NCBI GenBank assembly: GCA_964653485.1
Contig: CAZZFF010000002.1
Coordinates: forward strand, 62,001 to 126,000
DNA: 64,000 bases
Source of the DNA: CAVQND01 sp964653485
GTDB taxonomy: Bacteria > Verrucomicrobiota > Verrucomicrobiia > Limisphaerales > UBA8199
Direction: 5' to 3'
Part shown: positions 6,586 to 13,593 of the stretch, piece by piece
Position numbering within the stretch: position 1 is the stretch's first letter
How the letters are laid out: each line of letters begins with the position of its first letter
Translations under genes and position numbers: made by a program
Notes under the pieces: generated by a model
Told to the model about the DNA's origin: nothing
The model's database searches: none
The model's input: only the letters and a program-made list of their open reading frames with translations

Positions 6586-7668
6586 TTACTGGCTCTGGAG
6601 CCACACCTCGCCGCTCTGGTCCCAGCCGGGGAAACACCCCGCCGCCACGTTGAAATCCTGCAAGACCACCCCGTTGAACTGGACCTCGTTCCACGACCTG
6701 GAATCCACGTAGCGCCCGCTGAAGGCTCCCGTGCCCAGGGAGAAAGAGAAGCGCAGCCAGCCCGAGCCAAAGTTCTGGAGCCGGTTGTCCTGGGTCAGAA
6801 GCACCTGGTTGGTCATCGACTGGCTGAGGTTGCCGCCCGCAAACTCGAGAAGCCCGGCCGAGAAATTCAGCACGGTCGCTCCCCGCGGCGGGCGAGTGTA
6901 ATGAGAACCCGTCACGGCCACGTTGAGCGTAAACCCGTCGGGATAATACCAATCCCAGTCCCGTCGCGGTTTGACCCAGGTCACGTTCCCGGCGATGGCG
7001 CCGTTGGTCGAATCGTTGAATGACAGCCACGCATACAGCGCCCCCTGGCCCGAATACACCGGCACGTACAGCGGCCATTGCCCGTCCTTGGACACCGTGG
7101 TCGACTGGCTCACCTTGTATCCGTCCGCCAGGAACCCCGAAAAGCTAAGGTGCCCGCTCGTGCTGATATAAATCGTGCCGTAGCTGTCGCCCCCGGGAGA
7201 ATTCGCCGAAGTCGGATCCCCGGGCAGGATCATCGTGTATCGCCCCGCGTTGGTGCAGATGTTCGTCCTCCCGTCGAATACCGCGCGGTTGGCGGAAAAC
7301 GTAGCCGCCCAGATCGAGTTGCTCACCACCCCCGTAATCACGTCCGGGTCCGCCGCGTCCACCTGGAAATTCACATGAAGCCAATCACCGTAATAGTCGG
7401 GAACCTCGAACGCCGCCATGCCGTCGTCGGTCAGCCAGCCGGAGTGCGAATATTGGCTGTTGCCCAGACGCACCTTGACGCTGTAGTTGCCGCGCGGGGT
7501 CGTCGATATCGTAATCAGCCCTGAGCTTTGCTGCCAGACACCGTTGGTCTCGAAGAACAATCCGTTGAACGTGCCGCTTATCGGCACGTACGCGCTGGCG
7601 CACAGGGGCGCGCATAAAATCGTGAAGGAGGCCACAACCGCCTCACAAAAGTGGTTTTCATTGCTCAT
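6586..7668 (-). CDS. Exported protein of unknown function
   Basis: 360 residues. It begins MSNENHF and has a signal peptide with a hydrophobic core (FTILCAPLCASA, cut after about residue 26). The mature part consists of beta-rich, Gly/Ser/Asn/Trp-rich sequence with repeating phrases such as ISGTFNGLFFETNGV, LSFSGFLADGYKVSQST and GAFSGRYVDSR, which suggests two or three repeats of a beta-sheet unit. I recognise similar sequence only as repeats in large verrucomicrobial secreted proteins and cannot assign a function. The stop lies next to the nifH-like duplicated region of the barrel gene; this gene is on the same strand and upstream of it. Confidence 0.72.
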   Translation of the reverse strand: MSNENHFCEAVVASFTILCAPLCASAYVPISGTFNGLFFETNGVWQQSSGLITISTTPRGNYSVKVRLGNSQYSHSGWLTDDGMAAFEVPDYYGDWLHVNFQVDAADPDVITGVVSNSIWAATFSANRAVFDGRTNICTNAGRYTMILPGDPTSANSPGGDSYGTIYISTSGHLSFSGFLADGYKVSQSTTVSKDGQWPLYVPVYSGQGALYAWLSFNDSTNGAIAGNVTWVKPRRDWDWYYPDGFTLNVAVTGSHYTRPPRGATVLNFSAGLLEFAGGNLSQSMTNQVLLTQDNRLQNFGSGWLRFSFSLGTGAFSGRYVDSRSWNEVQFNGVVLQDFNVAAGCFPGWDQSGEVWLQSQ

Positions 7669-7892
7669 ACTCTACTCCCAGTATTAGACGGCGCCCCGTC
7701 CCGGTTATTCAGCGCCCGCCGCCGGCGCCCGGACCCCATTCGCCAATTCTCAATCCCCGATCCTCCATTCCCAATTCCCAATGAGCCTTCATACCCCAGG
7801 ACGCATACCCCTTCCCAAGCTTCTGAGCTGCCGCCCTTCTGGGCGCCATTTCATTTTGACAGCCCCTCCCCGTGTTGGCATCGTTCGATATT

Positions 7893-9179
7893 ATGGCAGA
7901 ATTGGAAGGTAACTTGTTGGTGGCCCAGTCCGGGGGGCCAACCGCGGTCATCAACGCGAGCCTGGCCGGCGTTATCGCCGAGGCCGGGCGGCACGAGTGC
8001 ATCGGGGAAATCTACGGCGGCGCCAACGGCATCCTGGGCGTCCTGGCGGAAGACCTCATCGATATCAATGACGAGAAGGCGCGCGTCATCGCCGGCCTCC
8101 CCCATACGCCCGCTGCCGCCCTGGGCACTTGCCGCTACAAAATCGATTTCAAAAAGAAACCCGAACAGGCCGCCCGGGATATGGACCGGCTCTTCGAGGT
8201 CTTCCAGGCCCATGACATCCGATACTTCATCTACCTGGGCGGCAACGATTCCCAGGACACATCCCTCAAAATCCACGAGCAAGCCCTCAAGCGCGGCTCC
8301 CAACTCCGGGTCATCGGCGTGCCCAAGACCATCGATAACGACCTCCCCCACACCGACAATTGCCCCGGCTACGGCTCCGTCATCAAATTCAACGCCACCA
8401 CCGTCATGGAGATCGGCCTGGACGTAGGTTCCATGGCCACGGACGACGGCGCCTGCTGCCTCGTCGAAGTGATGGGCCGCAGAGCCGGGTGGATCGCCGC
8501 CGGCACCGTCCTCGCCAAACAGGGCCGCGCGGCCAATCCCCCCCATATCATCCTGCTGCCCGAGGTGGCGTTCGACGAGGAGAAGTTCCTGGCTAAAGTC
8601 AAAGAGACCATCGCCACCCTCAAGTATTGCATCGTCGTCGTTGGCGAAGGTCTCAGGAACGCTGCCGGCGAAGAGGTGGGCGCCGACCGCAAGCGCCTCG
8701 ACGCCTTCGGCCATCCCGTGCTCGCCGGGGCCGCCGAGAGACTCCAGGAACTCGTCCAAAACAAGCTCGCCATCAAAGCCCGCTCCGTCATGCTCAGCTA
8801 TGCCCAGCGGGCCGCCGCCCATTGTGCCAGCCGCACCGATGCCGACAACGCCTTCGCCTGCGGCGAAGCCGCCGTCAAAGCCGCCGTCAACGGCCGGAGC
8901 GGTCAGATGGTAAAAATCGAGCGCCTGACCCAGCCCGACGGCTCCGTCAAATGGAGCGCCGGCCTCCAGCCCCTCGCCGACATCGCCAACGTCGAGCGCC
9001 TCATCCCGCGCGACTGGGTTGCCGAGGATGGCTTCCTCCCAAACGACAAGTTTGTCGAGTATGCCCGGCCCCTCATCGAGGGCGAAGTCAAAATCCCCAC
9101 CGAGGGCGGCCTGCCCAAGTACGTGGCCTTGGAAAAGAGCAAGGTCGAAAAAAAGCTCGCCGCATTCACCCGCGGTTGA
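7893..9179 (+). CDS. Pyrophosphate-dependent 6-phosphofructokinase
   Basis: Interconverts fructose 6-phosphate and fructose 1,6-bisphosphate, here probably with PPi. 428 residues from the ATG at 7893 (MAELEGN); a start at 7872 is open but less family-like. Motifs: LVAQSGGPTAVINAS at the N-terminus, YLGGNDSQDT at the phosphate-donor loop, PKTIDNDLP with the lysine typical of PPi enzymes, and EVMGRRAGWIA. ATP enzymes have GGDGS at the loop; PPi enzymes usually GGDDS; here it is GGNDS, so donor preference is likely PPi but not certain. It stands alone. The upstream gap (7669-7892) contains a low-complexity CAATTCCCAAT-type stretch near 7740-7785. Confidence 0.92.
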   Translation: MAELEGNLLVAQSGGPTAVINASLAGVIAEAGRHECIGEIYGGANGILGVLAEDLIDINDEKARVIAGLPHTPAAALGTCRYKIDFKKKPEQAARDMDRLFEVFQAHDIRYFIYLGGNDSQDTSLKIHEQALKRGSQLRVIGVPKTIDNDLPHTDNCPGYGSVIKFNATTVMEIGLDVGSMATDDGACCLVEVMGRRAGWIAAGTVLAKQGRAANPPHIILLPEVAFDEEKFLAKVKETIATLKYCIVVVGEGLRNAAGEEVGADRKRLDAFGHPVLAGAAERLQELVQNKLAIKARSVMLSYAQRAAAHCASRTDADNAFACGEAAVKAAVNGRSGQMVKIERLTQPDGSVKWSAGLQPLADIANVERLIPRDWVAEDGFLPNDKFVEYARPLIEGEVKIPTEGGLPKYVALEKSKVEKKLAAFTRG

Positions 9180-9254
9180 ACGGCATTTTCCCTCGCATCC
9201 CCGTCAGCCACCAGAATAACCAGTCAAATTGCAAAGCCCGTTTCTTGACGGCTC

Positions 9255-10850
9255 CTAACTCCGCGTCCCTTCCATCACCGGCCTCGCCTCCTTATGCGAG
9301 GGAGACAGGCGCGTGACGCTGTTCATGAACTCGACCCGGACCTTGTTCCCCTCGAAATGGCAGGTGACGGTGTCATGATGGGGAGTCTCCTGAAAGTGCC
9401 ACGTCATCTCGAACGTGTTCTCGTCCCGCCAGGTGCCGCTCGCCGCCACCTTCGATTTCGGCCCAAGCTCCCCCGACGTCAGCTTGGGGGGGGTTCCCGG
9501 CATGGTTGTCTCCCCCTCAACCCACTTCTCGATGCCGCACTCGATCCGGTATTCCCCTTTCTGATCTCTCAAGCTGAACAGACACGCGTCCGCCCGGAAA
9601 TCGAAGGTCACATCCTCAACCCCCATCGCGTTGGCCTCCATCTTGAAATGACGCCCTGAGACAGCGGCGGCCATGGGGCAAGTGGCCCTCGCCTTCGGCG
9701 GCGCCAGCGCCAGCGAGTCCAACTTCTCCCGCAAGCGCCCTTGCGTGGGCCGATCCGCCGGCAGGGCCTCCGCCCTCATCGCGGGCAGCAGATGCTCCCA
9801 AACCAGGTCCAGCTCGCCCTGCATGTTCGACGTCTCGCTCGTAATCGCCAGGACCGCATCCTGCTCCGGCATCACGACCGTGAACTGGCCGAAAGCGCCG
9901 TCGCCCCGGAACGCATTGTGGCGGCACCGCCAGAACTGGTAACAATAGCCCTGGTGCCAATCGCTCGTCTTCTTGAGCGTCTCCAGGTCCGCTCCGTTCC
10001 CCGGCGGCTGCTGAATCTTGAAAGTGGTCGCTTCCTCAATCCAGCTCGCCGGCAGGAGCTGTATGCCCTTCCAGACCCCCTTTTGCAGATACAACTGGCC
10101 GAACTTCGCCAACCCCTCCGTCTGAATGCTCAAGCCCCACCCCCCGGTGTTGATCCCGCGCGGACACGTCTCCCACGTGATGCCCGAAATGTCCAGCGGC
10201 CGGAAAAGACGCGGTTCCAGGTAGTCGATCACCTTCTGCCCCGTCACCTTCTGCACCACCGCCGACAGCATGTAGGTCGCGCCGCTGTTGTAGAGAAAGG
10301 CGCTGCCGGGGCGATTCTTGATCGGCAACGACAGGAACGTCCGTACCCAATTGCCGCTCTTGGTGATCGCCGAAGTCGAATCCTCCGCATGGCCGACCGA
10401 CATGGTCAGCAGGTCCCTCACCCGCAGGGCGGCCAGGTTCTCACTCGGGGCGGCCGGCAGGTCCTCCGGAAAATAAGAAGCCACCCGGTCCTCGACCTTG
10501 AGCCTGCCCTCCGCCACGGCAAATCCCACCGCCGTCGAGGTAAAGCTCTTGCTGAGCGAGTACAACGTATGCCTCAGGTTGGGACCGTAAGGCGCCCACC
10601 ACCCCTCCGCAACCACATGGCCGTGTCGGACCAGCATGAAGCTGTGAAACTCATGGGGGCCGTGGCCGATGCCCTCCAGGAAGGCCAGGACCGCCCCCGA
10701 GGACATCCCCTGCTCTTCGGGCGTGCTGCGCGGCAGCTTCCCTCCCGGCCCGTCCCCCGCCGCCAGGCATTCCTTCCAGCCCCCGGCCAGCCCAAGCCCG
10801 GCCGCCCCCAAACCCAGTTGTTCGAGAAATGTTCTCCTGCAATAAGCCAT
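9255..10850 (-). CDS. Exported serine hydrolase of the class C beta-lactamase family
   Basis: 531 residues from MAYCRRTFLEQ (ATG 10850). The N-terminus has an RR motif followed by a hydrophobic Gly/Ala/Leu stretch, which looks like a Tat or Sec signal. Catalytic SxxK is SLSK in HTLYSLSKSFTS; the second motif is FLYNSGATYML. Such proteins are serine esterases, peptidases or beta-lactamase relatives; the substrate is unknown. A C-terminal domain of about 130 residues (GRHFKMEANAMG onward) is beta-rich and may be lipocalin-like. It lies 41 bases after the DegT-family gene on the same strand and may share its transcript. Confidence 0.85.
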   Translation of the reverse strand: MAYCRRTFLEQLGLGAAGLGLAGGWKECLAAGDGPGGKLPRSTPEEQGMSSGAVLAFLEGIGHGPHEFHSFMLVRHGHVVAEGWWAPYGPNLRHTLYSLSKSFTSTAVGFAVAEGRLKVEDRVASYFPEDLPAAPSENLAALRVRDLLTMSVGHAEDSTSAITKSGNWVRTFLSLPIKNRPGSAFLYNSGATYMLSAVVQKVTGQKVIDYLEPRLFRPLDISGITWETCPRGINTGGWGLSIQTEGLAKFGQLYLQKGVWKGIQLLPASWIEEATTFKIQQPPGNGADLETLKKTSDWHQGYCYQFWRCRHNAFRGDGAFGQFTVVMPEQDAVLAITSETSNMQGELDLVWEHLLPAMRAEALPADRPTQGRLREKLDSLALAPPKARATCPMAAAVSGRHFKMEANAMGVEDVTFDFRADACLFSLRDQKGEYRIECGIEKWVEGETTMPGTPPKLTSGELGPKSKVAASGTWRDENTFEMTWHFQETPHHDTVTCHFEGNKVRVEFMNSVTRLSPSHKEARPVMEGTRS

Positions 10851-10891
10851 AGTTATATTATTGGTTAATCCTACTGGTTCACAACCCGGAC

Positions 10892-12250
10892 TCAACTCGC
10901 CCCGAGCTTGTCCCGGTTCTCATAAACTTTGAGGATGGCGTCCGCGATGTCGTCCATGTCCGAGCGCGTGCCCAGGAGCGGTCCCGACGCCCAGATCATG
11001 GCCATCTCCTGGCAGACCCGGTCGCAGTTGGGACAGCCCAGCTCGTCCCGGTACTGCTGCAGCCGGCGCGCCGAATACATCTTCTGATACACCCGGCTCT
11101 TGAGGACGTTCTCAACCCAGGGCTCCCGGTGCAGCCCGCGCTCGATGTAAGGACTCAGGCCGATGCCCTCGGCCTCGACCGCCTTGAGGAACGCGCTGCG
11201 AGGCGCGTCGTTCCAGTGCTCCTTCTTGTAGCTCATGGCATAGAGATAGAACGAGCCGCTGGCCGTGCCTTCGTAAAGCTTTTGCGGGACAATCCCCGGG
11301 CACCCCTTGAGCCTGGACGTCAGGTAAGCCGCGTTTTGGTTGCGCCGCTCGAACCGTTCCCGCGCGCTGGCCAACTGCGGCAGCAGCACCGCCGCTTGAA
11401 ACTCGTTCATCCGGTACTTCGGGCCGATCACTTCGGTCTGGCCCCGCCGCGACGTGCCGTGATTGTGCACCGTGAAGCACTTGTCCATCAGCGCCTCGTC
11501 ATCCCCGACAATCGCCCCGCCCTCGCCGCATGGGATCGTCTTGCTGGCCTGGAAACTAAAGCACCCCAGCCGGCCGATCGTGCCCAGCTTCTTGCCCTGG
11601 TACTCCGACAGATGCGCCTGTGCGGCATCCTCGATTACCGCCAGGTTATGGCTTCGCGCAATGGCCATGATCCGCTCCATCTGGCAGGGCTGTCCCATCA
11701 TGTGGACCGGCATGATGGCCAGCGTATTCCCGGTTATTCGCCGCTCCACGTCGTCGGGATCCAGTTGGTATGAAGCCGCATCCAGGTCCGCCAGCACCGG
11801 CAGCGCCCGCGCGGACAAAATGGCCTGGAGCGTCCCCGGGTCGGTGTAGGGCGAGGTGATGACCTCGTCGCCCGGACCGATCCCCAGCGCCTCCACGCAA
11901 GTGTGCAGCGCCTGTGTCGCCGAGCCTGTGGCCACGCACAACCGCGCGCCCATCAGCTTTGCATACTCCTCCTCGAACCTGGCCACCGCGCCGGAGGCCG
12001 ATTGGATGCGGCACCAGACCCCGCTCCGGGTGGTCTTGACAACCGAGTCCACGATCCCCTCGTCCACGTATGGCCAGGCCGGCCATGACTTGCCCTTCTT
12101 GCGCACCGGTTCCCCGCCCAGGATGGCCAGCTTGCCCGCGCTCCGGACCGCGCCCGCGTATCCGGGGAATGAGGTTGAAGCTACGGCTGCTATGGAACTC
12201 GCTGAAGCCGCCGCGATGAACTGCCGCCGACTCAAATCATGGTTTTTCAT
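10892..12250 (-). CDS. DegT/DnrJ/EryC1/StrS family PLP-dependent protein with a Tat signal
   Basis: 452 residues from the ATG at 12250 (MKNHDLSRRQF). Fold-type I aminotransferase family used for sugar amine transfer. Visible: GGEPVRKK, a VATGSATQALH region, IEDAAQAHLSEYQGKKLGTIG, and FSFQASKTIPCGEGG, in which the lysine is the expected PLP-binding residue. Odd point: SRRQFIAAASASSIAAVAS is a twin-arginine signal, unusual for a nucleotide-sugar enzyme because substrates are cytoplasmic. Tat export of folded PLP enzymes would keep the cofactor; its substrate outside the cytoplasm is unknown. An open extension to 12325 is not supported. Confidence 0.86.
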   Translation of the reverse strand: MKNHDLSRRQFIAAASASSIAAVASTSFPGYAGAVRSAGKLAILGGEPVRKKGKSWPAWPYVDEGIVDSVVKTTRSGVWCRIQSASGAVARFEEEYAKLMGARLCVATGSATQALHTCVEALGIGPGDEVITSPYTDPGTLQAILSARALPVLADLDAASYQLDPDDVERRITGNTLAIMPVHMMGQPCQMERIMAIARSHNLAVIEDAAQAHLSEYQGKKLGTIGRLGCFSFQASKTIPCGEGGAIVGDDEALMDKCFTVHNHGTSRRGQTEVIGPKYRMNEFQAAVLLPQLASARERFERRNQNAAYLTSRLKGCPGIVPQKLYEGTASGSFYLYAMSYKKEHWNDAPRSAFLKAVEAEGIGLSPYIERGLHREPWVENVLKSRVYQKMYSARRLQQYRDELGCPNCDRVCQEMAMIWASGPLLGTRSDMDDIADAILKVYENRDKLGAS

Positions 12251-12500
12251 TCGTTGCCCAGTGTGAGGTTCGCGTTTCGTCTGGTCGCGAAGCGTACGAC
12301 GGAACACCTTCCGCGGCAAGGCCAATCCGCGGCTGGCAACATTTCAGAGGTTCCGGCCATCATTTTTCTAGGTTGACAGTTACCCGCCGGACCACATAAT
12401 GGCGGCAAATGTGGTCAATCGTGATCCCGAACAACAACCAGTTCCGCCCCGTCCTGTAAGGACCGAGGGACAATTCCGTGTTATTCGAACTATAAAACCA

Positions 12501-13082
12501 ATGAAAATCGCAAAGTACAACCAGGAAGAGCGGCATCTGTCCTCTTCGAGTGGGCAAACGAACAAACTCAATCAAACAAACCTCTCGGGCCAAAGGGCCT
12601 CGGAGGTCGGTCGTCTTTCGCTTTCAGGCATGCTCGTGCTTGGGCTCGGCGCCATGACGTATTTGACCGGTTGCGACGTTACCGTCAGGCAGCCGGCCGT
12701 CGTTGTCAGCACGCCGACCGTCGCCGTTGAGGCTCCGGCGGTCGCCGTTGAGGCTCCAGCCGTTGCCGTTGAGGCTCCTCCCGTGGTCTTGGAGGAAGGG
12801 GCGGGTGTGGTCGTGCCGGTAGGGGTCGATTTCGTGGTGATGGGTGGCCGCTACGCTTGGTTCAGTCCGGAGCTCCATCGTTGGTATTATCGTCCCGCGG
12901 GCTGGCGGCCAGCGCCGGGCTACCATGCGAGGGAAGTGCATAACATGAGGGAGCTTGAGGCAATTCATCACTCCGAAGTGCGTCGGGAAGTGCGCCATGA
13001 GGAGACCAAGAAGGTCCAGCAGCAAAAGCAAGAGAAGAGGCAAGAAAAGAAGCAAGAAAAGAAGAAGGAAGAGAAGAAGTAG
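12501..13082 (+). CDS. Putative lipoprotein with VAVEAPA repeats and a Lys/Glu/Gln-rich tail
   Basis: 193 residues from the ATG at 12501 (MKIAKYN). A hydrophobic stretch MLVLGLGAMTYLTGC ends in a lipobox cysteine, which suggests a lipoprotein; the 40-odd residues before it are long for a signal peptide, so a start at the internal Met (MLVLGLG) is possible. Then three VAVEAPA repeats, a YAWFSPELHRWYYRPAGWRPAPG aromatic segment resembling YXWYY-type cell-envelope proteins, and a highly charged tail (QKQEKRQEKKQEKK). Function unknown; peptidoglycan or nucleic-acid contact by the tail would be guesswork. A strong terminator follows at 13150. Confidence 0.66.
   Translation: MKIAKYNQEERHLSSSSGQTNKLNQTNLSGQRASEVGRLSLSGMLVLGLGAMTYLTGCDVTVRQPAVVVSTPTVAVEAPAVAVEAPAVAVEAPPVVLEEGAGVVVPVGVDFVVMGGRYAWFSPELHRWYYRPAGWRPAPGYHAREVHNMRELEAIHHSEVRREVRHEETKKVQQQKQEKRQEKKQEKKKEEKK
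12720..12782 (+). repeat. Three tandem 21-base units coding VAVEAPA
   Basis: Units at 12720-12740, 12741-12761 and 12762-12782 differ by only a few bases from GTYGCCGTTGAGGCTCCNNCN. The high identity at the base level points to recent slippage expansion inside the lipoprotein gene. Confidence 0.85.
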
Positions 13083-13149
13083 GAACGGCAGTTCTTGCCT
13101 GTCAACGAGCTGCCATCCGGCCGCTGCTGACATGTCTTAAGAAGGCGAC

Positions 13150-13180
13150 GGGCCAGCAAATCATACTGCTGGCCCTTTTT
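13150..13180 (+). terminator. Rho-independent terminator after the lipoprotein gene
   Basis: GGGCCAGCA and TGCTGGCCC form a perfect 9-bp stem with an 8-base loop, followed by TTTTT. The next 250 bases up to the tRNA hold no gene that I can support. Confidence 0.88.
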
Positions 13181-13436
13181 GATCCCCGCCGCTGCGTTCT
13201 GATCCCGGTCTTTGACCGCGGCCGGACGGTCAAAACCGATGAGCGGTTTGCACCCGCTAAAAGGTCATATTGGGCGCTTGCGTTCATCAGGCACCTTCTG
13301 GTATTGTGCCGGGTGTTGACGACGAACGCGAGTAGCCGAATCGTCCGACGGAGCAACTTGCAGGTTGCTTTGGCTTGTGCTCCGGTGTTCGGGTTCGGAC
13401 AGATGGAGAACTCGTGAGTCGCTAGTAATCAACAAT

Positions 13437-13521
13437 GCCCGCGTGGCGGAATTGGCAGACGCGCTAGATTCAGGTTCTAGTAGGTAACACTGTACAGGTT
13501 CAAGTCCTGTCGCGGGCACCA
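13437..13521 (+). tRNA. tRNA-Leu (anticodon CAG)
   Basis: Acceptor stem GCCCGCG/CGCGGGC, D-arm with GGCAGACGC, anticodon stem CTAGA/TCTAG with loop TTCAGGT (anticodon CAG), a variable arm TAGGTAACACTGT, T-arm ACAGG-TTCAAGT-CCTGT, discriminator A and an encoded CCA end at 13519-13521. It is 85 nt, a class II tRNA, although with a short variable arm for leucine. It reads CTG, a common codon in this GC-rich genome. Confidence 0.96.
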
Positions 13522-13539
13522 TCCAGAAACCCCGGGGAA

Positions 13540-13575
13540 AACATCGGCTTCAGGCCGGTGTTACCGGGTCTTTTT
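13540..13575 (+). terminator. Terminator behind tRNA-Leu
   Basis: AACATCGGC / GCCGGTGTT form a 9-bp stem (one G-T pair) with a 5-base loop, followed by ACCGGGTC and TTTTT. It lies 19 bases after the tRNA end and upstream of the fucokinase start codon. Confidence 0.72.
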
Positions 13576-13593
13576 GCGACCTGTGTGACGGGT

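Noticed and set aside
13407..13436. GAGTCGCTAGTAATC just before tRNA-Leu resembles a stretch of 16S rRNA
   Set aside because: Only about 14 bases match and the flanking sequence does not continue as rRNA; chance is enough.
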